Assembly: GCA_033557685.1 (NCBI GenBank)
Contig: JAWQRN010000423.1
Location: 1-29,905 of the forward strand
Length of the DNA stretch: 29,905 nt
Reading direction: 5' to 3'
DNA from: Sperchopsis tessellata
Lineage: Eukaryota > Arthropoda > Insecta > Coleoptera > Hydrophilidae
The notes beneath the pieces were generated by a model that saw only the letters and a program-made list of their open reading frames with translations, was not told the DNA's origin and did not search any database. This document shows, one piece after another, positions 1 to 9,560 of the stretch (position 1 is its first letter; each line of letters opens with the position of its first letter). A program made the translations under genes and the position numbers.

Positions 1-55
<55 letters not shown>
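1..55. repeat. (TA)n microsatellite
   Basis: Almost pure TA dinucleotide repeat with one C interruption near position 42. It is cut by the left edge of the window, so its true length is unknown. It directly abuts the RTE 3' fragment that follows. Confidence 0.97.
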
Positions 56-64
56 CTTCCTTGT

Positions 65-410
65 AGTACGGAGCACAAAGGTTACATTGTGTTTGAAAAG
101 CAGGATTTTCGATTATTGTGTTTTGTATTGCGAGAAATATGATGGGTTTAAGAATTTGTAATAGGGGTAGGTGCTGTGCATTGATAACAAGTCAGACTAA
201 GATGTTATAAGAATAGCGAAAACGCTAAAGTATAAGTCAGCAGGTCATCTTAAAAGGTCATCAATAGTTAAACAAATTAACCTTATGGGAATAGAGAGAC
301 AACTTAAGACCGGGACCCAATGACAGGTGGGACTAAGAACTCAGAAGTTGTTTGGGAGACACGTGGAAGAGCAGAACGTACAAACGTGGAAACTGAAAGT
401 GGTGTTGAAA
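65..410 (+). mobile_element. RTE-type LINE, detached 3' end (copy 1)
   Basis: This stretch matches, base for base in blocks, the 3' end of the longer RTE LINE at 10523-10835. Shared blocks include GCAGGATTTTCGAT near the start, and near 318-350 an AATGACAGGT block followed by AGAACTCAGA. Translated in shifting frames it gives scraps of the RTE C-terminal region, for example LKYKSAGHLKRS, which corresponds to the family's Trp-Ala-Gly-His-Ile-Ala-Arg-Arg region. Many stops and frameshifts make it non-coding. No endonuclease or reverse transcriptase precedes it, as expected for a 5'-truncated LINE insertion, although the window edge and the (TA)n tract hide what lay upstream. Confidence 0.75.
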
Positions 411-571
411 AATATTTACATATATAGTATTCTAGCGACTACTCCAATCGTATATAGATGTTGGCCTATATTAAACGAGATAGTACACAAGAATGTTGTC
501 AAATAACATTGTATGAACGCTATGTCCATATGGGATGCAATTAAATAAATGAGAAATGATATCAAATGTAA

Positions 572-830
572 GCTCTGAAAAGTGCCGGCGTTTCGTTAAC
601 TGATGCAAGGGACATTTTCAAGACGAGTAATGTTACGTCAACGAATGAGATATGCACACTAGAGTAGCGCAGTTCCACTCGAAAGGAGTCGGGACGTCGT
701 CCCAAGAACAAAGGACTGGATAAACCCCTTCGCTTTGCAGAAGATATAACTTGCGGTATCTTTTGAATTGGAGAGAAGACCGTTTTAATGCCAAATTGAC
801 TTAGAATCCGGGCTATTTTTTCCGTAGAAT
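572..830 (+). repeat. Dispersed repeat, copy A
   Basis: Positions 572-633 align without gaps to 29844-29905 at the far end of the window, with 8 differences in 62 bases. The core AAGTGCCGGCGTTTCG is followed by GCAAGGGACATTTTCAAG. The core also appears, more diverged and reverse-complemented, inside the repeats at 5084-5232 and 19755-19959. Only 572-633 can be checked within the window. The right end near 830 is a guess based on the richer, less A+T-biased sequence that continues to there, including the near-palindrome GGGACGTCGTCCC at 691-703. It has no coding potential and could be a SINE or the tail of a longer element. Confidence 0.7.
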
Positions 831-1194
831 CCTCTTAATTTGTAATATTTTTGTCAGCAATAGGTGACTCTTATTGGCCATAATATCTGAGTAATTATAT
901 TTATAGAATAAAAGCACATCAATGACTTATCACACATATTTTTTGTATATTTATATGGATGAGCTTATGATTAACATAATGAACTAGCAGATCTACATTT
1001 TAATAATATATAAAGAAATGGAACACGGGAAACCCATATAGAAGTGATATTTTACAAAATACCGTCTATGCAACATTCTCACCAGCCTTCAATTCAGATA
1101 ACTACTCCAATCACCTATCATTTTTTAAAAAGGTTCTAAATAAACATACATAAAAAATACTGCAGAATGACTGACCCGCCATTACAGCTTAGTA
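831..1194. other. A+T-rich spacer, nothing recognised
   Basis: No open frame of note, no transposase or reverse-transcriptase similarity, no structured repeat. A+T is high throughout and rises towards the following (TA)n tract. Confidence 0.6.
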
Positions 1195-1208
1195 TAAATA
1201 TATATACA

Positions 1209-1272
<64 letters not shown>

Positions 1273-1283
1273 TACATATATAT
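1195..1283. repeat. (TA)n microsatellite with TATACA interruptions
   Basis: A long TA run, interrupted on both sides by ATATACA-type units. This pattern of TA tracts with regularly placed C bases recurs at the window start. Confidence 0.97.
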
Positions 1284-2236
1284 CTTGATAAAAATAAAAA
1301 CCAACAGACATGCAGATCTAAATCAATAATTGTAGTAGTTCACCTTACATGCTAGTTATTTTAACATGCACCATTCTATATCACAACTTTTTGCAGTATT
1401 TTCACCCATGAAATCGTTCGGATTCATCATCGTCCGAAAGATATTCGACTTGTAGAGAGTTGAAAATTTGTCCCCCGATAAAAAGAAATTCACGAATTCA
1501 CAAACTCGAGGGAGAGAAGTTTTTTACTTGTTAGCATCGACAGAATGTTGTTTGTGGGTGGGGAAATCGAACGATTTATTCGCTTGAAGCGGACCTTCCT
1601 TCCGCAGGGCCATTGAAAGACACGTAGATGTACTAGCAAGGAAGACATTTTTCAGAAAGTAATTTTTAGATTCTCCTTGCAATTTTATGCCGTTGTTGGA
1701 AACGTTACCTATTCAAGAAAGTAAATTGCACATCGAACATTGTTATAATCAGTGTTTTTTTATCTGATTGGAAAAGAAATAAATTATTTTTAATTTGATT
1801 TAATGAATTAGAACCATAATCCATTACTCTTGAAATATAAAATGTTCCCAAATTTTAATTTTATTAATTATTATTGATAATTAAATTATTCTAGATTGGG
1901 TGAACAAACATATTTCCGATGTAAATTCTAATCGTTCTTGAAAATAACTAGTTCACGACAAAGAGTATTACGTCAATTGAATGTAAGTGTATACCTTGGT
2001 AGATATGCACGAATATACTGTCCATAGACTTGGATATCCCACATGGATATAGCATAAAATACCCAATTGTTTACCTGTTAAAATTTTGTTTATATTTCGC
2101 CAAGTGTGATCACCTAGATAAAGAAGGACGTGAATGTGAAACAGGTGACAGGTGAAATTAAATAAGCGAAGAATATCAGCTTTGCTTATAAAATAGATGA
2201 TCTCCTCGAAATTTCGACTACAAAATTCTGGTAAAG
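1284..2236. other. Gene-free stretch, nothing recognised
   Basis: No reading frame with recognisable similarity on either strand. Composition changes from mixed (about 1400-1700, with a short GGACCTTCCTTCCGCAGGG segment) to strongly A+T-rich (about 1740-1900). There is no repeat shared with other parts of the window. Confidence 0.55.
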
Positions 2237-3690
2237 TCTCTTTCTAACAGACTGAAAAATATCATTCCGAATTTGATTCACCATCATCAATCCTATTGTA
2301 TACCAGGTCGACAATATATGACAACTTACATCTTCACAGATAAATCATCAGCAGTTCACAGTTCTAGAAACATATGACTTCGGGAACACGGTACAACGGT
2401 GTCTCTACAGTGGCAAGAATTAACAGCCTCCTGTCCTCTGAGGTGTCTCTCGTCGTGGTATTAGTAAAGGTTACCCTATTTCTGGTATCTTATTTACTCT
2501 CACAGTTGAACCTCTTTTTGAAAATTTCCTTAGAAACCTACATGGCCTTTCCACTCCATCGTAGGGTAGGAATTTGATCAATAACAAAAATAACCTCAGG
2601 CATGTAACAAGAATTTTCCATGAATATAGAAAACTCTCAGGCATAACTCTTAACATTAAAAATCTACTGGTTTTTGGCCAGACTCCTGGTAGAATCGTGT
2701 CAACATGCCCTCAGCTTTCTTTGGACTAATGCCCCCACTAAAATTCTTGGTGTTTCATGTTCTTATAACGTGGAAAAAGTGACACAGGAAATAATAACCA
2801 GCCTAGAAGAAATCCCTGCATATAATACCTAACTTTTCATACAAAGGTTGAGTGTTGGTAATCAATAGAATGATCGCCCCACTGTTATGGTGCACACTAC
2901 AAACTCTCCCCGTCAATGATCAACAGCTTGAATTTCTAAAAACTATTTTGGTAGCTTGTTTTTGGCGGAAGATAAAGCATTGGACTACTCAATATCATCT
3001 TGGCATCCCCGTCAGTCTAGGAAGACTTGGACTAGTCCATCTCAAGTGCAAAATGAGAACTTTTTCCTTTCTAAAGAATCCTTCCTCTGTAGAGACACTT
3101 CCACCTTTTCAAAACTTTTCCTGTTCTCATTAGCTATGTTTCAAAGTATTACTGTTGATTTCCCCGCCAATATCCAAGACCTTCTTTCCACCAAATGGTG
3201 AATAATACCCTTCTTCATGGACTAAGATTTTCTGCTCTTTGGCTATGTGTGGTCTTGAAAAAGTTTATGGCATCTTTGACGGCGACGCAATGGAAAGATT
3301 ACCAGAGCTTAATAGTAATATTCGTTCCATCAGGCAATACTTTCAAGATAACTGTAGTCACCAACTAGAAACGTATGCACATATTCCCCCCTGTCCAATA
3401 TCCTTTACATAACAATACACCTCCAATCCAATCTCGAAAAAAACCTTGTACCACTGCTTTCTCACCAATGCTTTCAGTTGTTTTCTTCCACTACCTAGAC
3501 ATAACGTGGATGCTGTTAACTGGAAAGCCTTTGGACAGGCGCCTACTCTTGGAATACAGACAATCATCTTCTGGAGATTTGTCCAAAATAGATTAGAGGA
3601 TACAGGATTCCTTTTCCAGGTTTGGCGCGAGTCAATATCTGTGAATGGTGCGGTGTGAAGGGGAACTTCGTAGCATATCATCTAATAAAC
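2237..3690 (+). pseudogene. L1/Tx1-like LINE reverse transcriptase remnant
   Basis: Pieces of an L1/Tx1-type ORF2 lie in order but in changing frames. From 2237 a frame reads SNRLKNIIPNLIHHHQSY..GR, the start of the reverse-transcriptase fingers. At 2451 RRGISKGYPISGILFTL is the conserved (R/Q)G..QG.P.S..LF block. From about 2600 FHEYRKLSGITLNIKN follows, then at about 2850 the thumb-like LVINRMIAPLLWCTLQTLP and CFWR (the usual FFW position), and GRLGLVHLK. Near 3627-3675 a frame reads ICEWCGVKG plus a later His, like the Cys/His cluster near the C-terminus of these proteins. The YADD catalytic block expected between the second and third pieces is missing. No apurinic endonuclease was found upstream, so the copy is probably 5'-truncated. 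It is non-functional. Confidence 0.78.
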
Positions 3691-4436
3691 CTACTTAATG
3701 TAGATATATACAGTGGTATTTCTAGTAACACTTCTGAAAACCACATAGCAATTTTTTATTCTAAACCAGGCTTAAACCACGATTTATGACTCACATATTT
3801 TTAAACAAGATAACATAATAATACACTTAAACACTCTTTGTAATCATAATTAGACATAGATTACTGAAGGAATTTATGAATTTAAATATATATGGTGCTA
3901 TAAAGAGCTATTTTGTAGAGTGGGCGAGGAATCTCAATTACGATGTAGTTAAACTAATTACAATAATCACGCAATACACATATACGCATTACAACACAAT
4001 ACAACATATAAACTAAAATATTTTAAAACAAAATACATAAAATGAACAGTACACATAAATTGTCTATAATGACTTTTTTAAAGAAATAAACATACCCGGC
4101 TTTACTTGTTTTAACCTGTAAAAAATTAATAGATGTAGTATGGCTTCGGCTCAGCCGTTAAAAAAACATATTTCACCTCAAATTACATATAACTGTATTC
4201 CACCCACATATGCATTAATTTTGACTAACACAGATCTCTACTCGTCTAGCACATAACCAATAGCCTCATATCACACATCTAAATATTCGCCTCTCTCATC
4301 TTGTGTCTAGACAGTGAGTTCTATCATCATTAATTTGTTATGATTGTGACTGCAATTATCTAATAAGGGCGCCAGAGTACAATGTTTGAGACATCCCGTT
4401 TCACTAAGATAAACATCTATTCGCATCGAAGAAGAC
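3691..4436. other. A+T-rich spacer
   Basis: No coding similarity on either strand. The only structure noticed is a 23-bp unit at 3727-3749 that also occurs in the dispersed repeats near 5.1 and 19.8 kb. The rest is A+T-rich without visible organisation. The 5' part of the mariner-like element whose 3' end begins at 4437 should have been here but is not recognisable. Confidence 0.5.
3727..3749 (+). repeat. Isolated copy of the 23-bp modular repeat unit
   Basis: AACACTTCTGAAAACCACAT plus AGC matches the unit at 19757-19779 with about five differences in 23 bases. The few bases before it (TTTCTAGT versus TTATTCTATGACC) also look related. It may be the last trace of an older copy of the larger repeat. 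Confidence 0.4.
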
Positions 4437-4888
4437 CGTACTCCTTTGAAAACGAAACTAGAATGGTTATTTCAATTAATGGAGTGCGCTAGAGAGACAT
4501 GTTGACCAACTTTGTGTGACCTGAGTTGGATAATATGGATATACTACTTTCAACAAGATGCTGCCACATGGCAAACAAATGACGAAACAATCGCATTACT
4601 GCGCATCATGTTCCCCGGCCGAAAATTTCTAGAATTGGCGACACCAATTGCCTATCAAGATCATGCGATTTGAAGTCATTAGGCTTTTTTCTTTTGGATT
4701 ATATTAAGAAGAAAGTATATGACAATAATCTACAGAGAATTCAGGCTCTCAAAATCAACATCTAAGCCGTTATTGCTGAAATAGAGCCGCATCTTTGCGA
4801 AAAAGTGATGCAAAACTTCGAGAAAAGGGTGGAGGTCTGCAAGAAGAGCCAAGGCAGCCGTTTGGATGATGTACTATACCACACTTAA
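4437..4888 (+). pseudogene. Mariner-like (IS630-Tc1-mariner) transposase, C-terminal part
   Basis: The frame from 4437 reads PYSFENETRMVISINGVR, then a stop, RDMLTNFV, a stop, and PELDNMDI. This is the segment before the second catalytic aspartate in arthropod-type mariner-like transposases. A shifted frame then gives FQQDAATWQTNDETIALLR, with the second catalytic Asp of the DDE triad intact. After another shift come SRSCDLKSLGFFLLDY, with the third acidic residue in the usual (P)RS.D position, and EIEPHLCEKVMQNFEKRVEV to the end at HT-stop (4886-4888). The first catalytic Asp and the N-terminal helix-turn-helix half are absent. At least two frameshifts and three stops make it dead. It is not a duplicate of the element at 16131-17706, because their C-termini differ. 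Confidence 0.85.
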
Positions 4889-5083
4889 TCAATATATCTC
4901 TACTCTATAATTGAGTTAATAAATCTGAATTATCGCAATTCTTCGTAAGTCGTACATCACTTCTTGAAACACCTTTTACTAGATTGTTGCTTGTTTGTAA
5001 ATATTTTTTTTTTATTTTGTTACTTTCACGGCCACAGTAGATAAGTTTAAGTTTCCGGTATATACCCGAGAAAACTATAGACT

Positions 5084-5232
5084 GATATATAGCTCTCAAA
5101 AGTGTCTTCTAAACATGCTAGTGTATAACTAGTACTTTTAAGAACTACATATCTTGATACTGTCCCCTGCAACAGTGGGGGAAATGTCGACAAAAAGAAA
5201 AACCAACACACGGTCATCCATCGGAAACCCTG
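5084..5232 (-). repeat. Modular dispersed repeat, copy B
   Basis: Positions 5130-5232 align without gaps to 19854-19959, at roughly three-quarters identity by eye. Read on the minus strand the order is GGACAGTATCAAGATATG after a degenerate GTCGACATTTCCCCCACTG core, matching the ACGTTTCG...GGGACATT.TCAAG core of copies A and D. A 23-bp unit occurs twice and inverted: 5084-5106 on the minus strand and 5131-5153 on the plus strand. There is no coding potential. It could be a SINE-like or non-autonomous element. Its left boundary is set by the outer unit only. Confidence 0.65.
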
Positions 5233-5752
5233 CAAAAATAAAGTTAATATTTGTACGAAACAAATACTTAAGCTTTAGTGTCAAATATATCCTTTTCTCG
5301 TATTAAATAAATGTGTAGTCTATAGAATTATAAAAAAATGGCTTAAACATTAAACTCATATTATACATTTTATAAATAAAGACAGTGTGTCACTAAATTA
5401 AGTTTCTTATATGCCCTGCATGTTGCTGATTTACCTATATTGATTACCCGTTTCCTATAACAATGTGATGCAACAAACTTATCTACTATCTTTTTCCGTC
5501 TGCGTGTAGTTAGCAGGCAAAGACCATCATACCATTTTATTTCGTTTCAAAGTATTATCTACTTGTATTTTATATCTGGAAGATTGTATCTCTCAAGAAT
5601 AGCGCATACTCCTCGTTCAATTGTCAAAGTCAAATGATATTTTATTACGATAAGCCGTAGATATGAGAGGGATAAATCAGTGAAATATGACTTAGGGTCA
5701 TGCCAAAGTTAACGCGTTGGGGAGCTAAACACAATTTATTAAGTACTAGAAA
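5233..5752. other. Gene-free stretch, nothing recognised
   Basis: A+T-rich sequence with no protein similarity on either strand and no repeat shared with the rest of the window. Confidence 0.55.
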
Positions 5753-6106
5753 TTGTCTTTACTTCATGCGGACACCATTTCTGAGAATCTGAAAAGAGAT
5801 AAGCTATACATTATTATGCCTCAAGAAATAACTTGCAGCAAACAGTGTTTTTATTGCAGCTGTTGCGAGAAATCTGAGATTTGGTTGGTCGTATCTTTTA
5901 TTTATACTATATTATTTTATCCCGTACGAAAATATTTTCTTGCCGGCCTAACCAACCCCGAAAAAAACTTCTATATGAAAGTTGTAATAATATTAGTATA
6001 TTTTACCGAAAGCGTATGTATTTATTTCTGCAATAAAATATTAACGTACAAAAACCCTGTTAAAATTATAAATATAACAGAGACCGACGATAAAAAACTT
6101 TTTTAA
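5753..6106 (+). other. Unrecognised open frame of 117 codons, probably fortuitous
   Basis: An uninterrupted frame begins at a TTG codon rather than ATG, so the start is not supported. The translation has a cysteine cluster (CSKQCFYCSCCEK, about residues 28-40) and two hydrophobic stretches (WLVVSFIYTILFYPV, about residues 44-58, and VVIILVYFTESVCIYF, about residues 77-92). I recognise no family. An open run of this length is not unlikely once or so by chance in about 30 kb of such A+T-rich DNA. It lies in the same frame as the pseudogene beginning at 6206, but no sequence similarity to that family was seen. If real, it could be a small membrane protein or an exon. Confidence 0.2.
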
Positions 6107-6205
6107 TGATTTTTCCGAAAATAATAATAAAAAAATTGTATCACCTAACATTTTTTACAATTGAATATTCAAAACGTAAGAAATGCATTTTTTATTTAAT
6201 ATTTG

Positions 6206-6886
6206 TGCATTTTTACTAAATGTTCATGTTTTATATGTGAGTTGGACAGAAAAAATTGGCCTGCAAGAAAAACTTTAAGACCAGGATAGAAGAACAGTGT
6301 GCGTAAAAGTTTAATACATCAAAAAAAATATGTTTTTCTACCACCTTTTCACATCAAATTAGGTTTGATTAAATAGTTTGTAAAAACCTTATCTTAAGAT
6401 GGTGAATGATTTATGTATTTATGTGAAAAGTTTCCTGATTTATCAGAAGCCAAACTGAAAGGCCCTGACATTCGTAAAATGATGTTCGATTCCAAATTTG
6501 AAAATAAAATGACTACAAAGTAGAAAAAGACTTGGACCTTATTTAACCAAGTTGTTACCAAGTTTTTGGCCAATGTAAAAGACCCAAACTATAAGCTTAT
6601 CGTACCTAATGTGAAGGACAAATTCAAAAAGGTAGGATGTTTGATGAGCCTAAAAGTCCACTTCTTACACATCATTTTCCCCGACATCTTAGGTGATGTG
6701 AGTCAATAGCAGGAGGAGCGGTTTTACCAGGACATCAAAGTGATGGAGAAGCGTTACCAGGAACGATGGTATGTAAACATGATGGGCGATTACTACTGGT
6801 CACTTCACCGAGAAAGACAAAACGTATCACATCGGAGAAAAAGCTACATAAGGAGCTTCAAAGAGAAAGGATATACACAAAAATAA
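6206..6886 (+). pseudogene. Unnamed invertebrate repeat-protein family, C-terminal half, decayed
   Basis: One frame can be followed for about 226 codons with no frameshift but six in-frame stops. In order it shows a Cys-rich start (CSCFICELD, about 6221), KNWPARKTLRPG (about 6254), FLPPFHIKLGLIK (about 6335-6373), CEKFPDLSEAKLKGPDIRK (about 6422-6478), GCLMSLKVHFLH (about 6638), EERFYQDIKVMEKRYQERW (about 6713) and YVNMMGDYYWSL (about 6770). From memory, this block order belongs to a very abundant, uncharacterised predicted protein of arthropods, cnidarians and molluscs that behaves like a transposon-borne gene. I know no assigned enzymatic role. Compared with that family, about four residues are missing before GPDIRK. 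The two terminal-half stops sit where the family usually has Glu, consistent with simple GAG-to-TAG changes. The N-terminal half is not found upstream. Confidence 0.75.
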
Positions 6887-7162
6887 ACACTTGAAGTATT
6901 TACGTTATATATGGTGTGTTAAATTAAATAAAATCTTTAGTTAAACATAAGTATCAGTTAAGCTACCTTATTTCTATGGGTGATACAAGAAAACTGATGC
7001 CAGATACGGCGTCAACACCCAAAAGTACATAAGATCCAGCTGTATTTGTTTAAAAAGCATTAAAAAATTTTTTTTTGTAGTTCTGTGTAATTAATCTTAT
7101 TCATCATTCTTGCGTGATTGCTTGTCGATACGGTGAGTAATTACACCTATTTAAATGACAAA

Positions 7163-7287
7163 CCATCGTAAATGACAACTTAAAAATAGCTAAACTAAAT
7201 CGATAAGGTCACAACTTTGATCCGGCTCAAAAACCAATGTTATGACCTTATTAATTTAGTCACTGCTGATAACTTATAATTTGATGG
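7163..7287. repeat. Inverted repeat, about 55-bp arms
   Basis: The inner arms 7195-7219 and 7235-7259 are reverse complements with 4 differences in 25, around a 15-base loop; the block AATAAGGTCA anchors them. With small gaps the pairing extends outward to a CCATC block at 7163-7167 and its complement at 7283-7287. There is no coding content. It is likely a small foldback or MITE-type element. No target-site duplication could be fixed by eye. Confidence 0.65.
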
Positions 7288-7624
7288 ACCACCTTACTCT
7301 TTTGAAGTAAGGAAAAATTAAACTACTTCTTGTGTCGACTGAATTTATATTTGATTATCTTAAACATGTTCACTGTTAGAAATATGGATCAAGGCTGCCT
7401 GAAAGGACAATAACAGCCTTCAGTGGTTCAGGTGGGGGTGCCGGTGTTCCTAAAATGGCAGGCACATAGGGTCCTAGATTTAAGCTTGCGCTTAAACACA
7501 TGGCGACTAATGAGAACCATCAAATCACAAAACATTGAAAAAACCAAACATTACAAAACCTGATAACACTATGAAACCCGGCTAACCGAAAATTGACAAA
7601 ACTACACAGAACAACAAATATATG
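7288..7624. other. Gene-free stretch
   Basis: No recognisable protein on either strand. It contains a slightly G-rich segment near 7420-7480 (GGTGGGGGTGCCGGTG) and a short hairpin at 7292-7312 (CCTTACT paired with AGTAAGG). Neither suggests a known function. Confidence 0.5.
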
Positions 7625-7860
7625 CGAGGCAGTTAAGAAGGTGGTGAAAATGGAATGCCCGATGAATTAATGAAAATTTATTTCATCTAATAGCGGAAAT
7701 ATTAAAAAATATTTAAATGACAAGATATTCAACTCCTGGAAAACAGCATAGATCACACCCATCCAAATGAAGGGCAATAAAACCATCACCGGGGGATTTT
7801 TGTGATGAGGATATTTAGCCAACTGTAAGGAAGGAAGGTAAAGATTACCTACCATACCAA
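7625..7860 (+). pseudogene. LINE reverse-transcriptase scrap
   Basis: Three short blocks in different frames follow the order of a LINE reverse-transcriptase N-terminus: GMPDELMK (about 7651), FHLIAEILKN (about 7681), then NDKIFNSWKTA, a stop, ITPIQMKGNKTITG (about 7717-7790). The last block corresponds to the common W(K)TA.I.PI.KKG(N/D)KT segment that precedes the NYRGISLL motif. Frameshifts and stops make it dead. It is too short to assign a clade. An RTE-type or similar APE-type LINE fits, possibly the same lineage as the element at 27170-29125. Confidence 0.6.
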
Positions 7861-8092
7861 ATGGAGAAAGTATTCAGAATATACTTACACAGTAGGGATT
7901 TTGAACTGAATTTGAATGAGTGAAAAATATTTGCGTTTGGGAAAATATGTGAAATATAGGAATATGAAAAATTAATATGAAAGAGACAGTAAGAGCACTG
8001 GAAATATATAGGTTACTACTTTAAAAATTATGGAAATAAGACACATAAAGTATAATCCACGATGGCCACCAACCCCGAAAATGAAATCTGAA
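7861..8092. other. A+T-rich spacer
   Basis: Nothing recognised. It may include further decayed LINE sequence downstream of the reverse-transcriptase scrap, but no motif supports this. Confidence 0.4.
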
Positions 8093-8272
8093 AGATTTAG
8101 AGGGATAAATTCTTAAATAATAATGGTTGAAGAAACCATCAACCTATGAAAATCTTCATTGATTCAACAACAAACAATCAGATGCTGTTGCTTTTAGTCT
8201 AATCAGTGAAAACTTTCATAGGCTGATGATTTCTTTAATCATTATTGCCTAAGAATTAATCTTTTAAAGTCT
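8093..8272. repeat. Long foldback repeat, 72-bp arms, 36-base loop
   Basis: The left arm 8093-8164 and right arm 8201-8272 are reverse complements without any gap. The inner 46 bases differ at 7 positions and the outer 26 at 9, so 56 of 72 pair by Watson-Crick rules. Of the 16 differences 14 are transitions and only 2 are transversions. If the plus strand were transcribed, 8 of the 14 transitions would form G-U pairs. The loop (8165-8200) begins with a CAACAACAAACAA stretch. There is no coding content. It may be a foldback MITE, a tail-to-tail insertion pair, or a hairpin-RNA locus. Confidence 0.88.
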
Positions 8273-8841
8273 TCAATTCTTCTTGTATGTATTCGGTATC
8301 TTGGTAAGACCCTCCAAATAAATATTCGCCTGTGGTTTAATGATGATATTCTCCCGTTTTCTTCTTCATCGAGAAACGTTGGTTTGCAGGTTAATGTTGA
8401 TTTTAAGTTAGGTGATAATATTTATTATCTTATAAACAGAGCTTACTGCTAGCACTTTAACCCTAGATGTTCATCAGCTTCTTTATAACTGTCTTGTGCT
8501 TAGTCACTTTAACTTTAGGGATGTAGTATATGGTCCAAAATATATACTTGCATTTTATATTAGTGCCGTTCTCATATATCTCACAAGTTTACACAGAATG
8601 CAGATGAGGAGTTAATTGGGTGCTCCATATTAAATCAATAAATTAATAAAATGGTCTAATTGAAACACCACTCTGATTGCTTTAAATTTAGTAAGCCGAC
8701 ATATTTGGACGACCCTGCGCCACCTTCAGGGCTAAAAACCACAGAGAGACAATAAGTAACACATCGGCAAGTCTCACATACACAATATAAACAAAAATAA
8801 TACAAATGCTCCAAAATGGATAAAAAAATACACAAACATGA
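8273..8841. other. Spacer, possibly including RTE 5' leader
   Basis: No coding similarity from 8273 to about 8690. The sequence at 8700-8770, with GACCCTGCGCCACCTTCAGGG, is less A+T-rich and lies just upstream of the first RTE coding frame, so it may be the 5' untranslated leader of that LINE. No promoter motif can be pointed to. Confidence 0.4.
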
Positions 8842-9560
8842 AACAATCTAAGAGGGAGAAGAAGGAAACCCCACAGGAAGAAAAGAGAAAGTAAGGAAGA
8901 CCAATACTTATCAAAGAAAACCCAAAAATTATTAGAGCTGGAAAATGAATTGGATAATATTCAGTGGGATGTTATAGGTGTGAACGAATTACGAAGAAAA
9001 GGAGAGAAGCTTATTCAACTAAAAAGTGGACCTATGTTTTAATACTGTGGCACTAACAATGGAAGAAATAGTGGTGTTGAATTCATGGTTCACAAAAGCC
9101 TCAAAAACCGAATAATCAAGTTTGAGAGCACATCGGAGAGAGTCGCAAAATTAGAAATAGAGAAATCTAGAGGATATAGACCCCAAATTCTGCAAATCTA
9201 TGCCGCAACAACTAGCTATTCAGACGAAACGCTCGAAGCGTTTAATGAAGAGGTGACAGATCTTTATGAGAGCTCAAATGCACATTTTATGATCATCTTA
9301 AGAGATTTTAATGCAAAAGTAGCAGTAAAACAACCAAGAGAACAGGTTGTAGGTGCCTTTGACTTTGGTAGTTTGTAGTATTTGCAAAGACACAGAGTCT
9401 GTATATAGCAAATACTATGTTTGCTAAGAAAACGTCACGAAAACCTGTTAAGGCACAAACAACACCAGGAACGAAATTGACTACACACTCACTAATATAA
9501 AAGCCGTCATAAAAGACTGCCCAGTTCTGAATCGTTGTGATACTGGAAGTGATCACCATG
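8842..9560 (+). pseudogene. RTE LINE apurinic (EEP-fold) endonuclease domain
   Basis: The frame from 8842 is open apart from one TAA at 9040. It reads KLLELENELDNIQWDVIGVN with the metal-binding Glu at 8986-8988, then FMVHKSLKNRI and ILQIYAATTSYSDETLEAF, the QVYAPT-like block. LRDFNAKV at about 9298-9321 carries the catalytic Asp-Phe-Asn, with Arg replacing the usual Gly. After shifts at about 9376 and 9465 come FAKTQSLYIANTMFAKK, then EIDYTLTNIKAVIKDC and GSDH at 9545-9556, which contains the catalytic His. All key catalytic residues are thus still encoded, although in three frames. The role in the living family is target-site nicking during target-primed reverse transcription. Confidence 0.85.

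Noticed and set aside
5731..6109. 5753-6106 as a confident small protein-coding gene
   Set aside because: The start is TTG, there is no promoter, splice or homology support, and open runs of this length are expected about once by chance in this composition.
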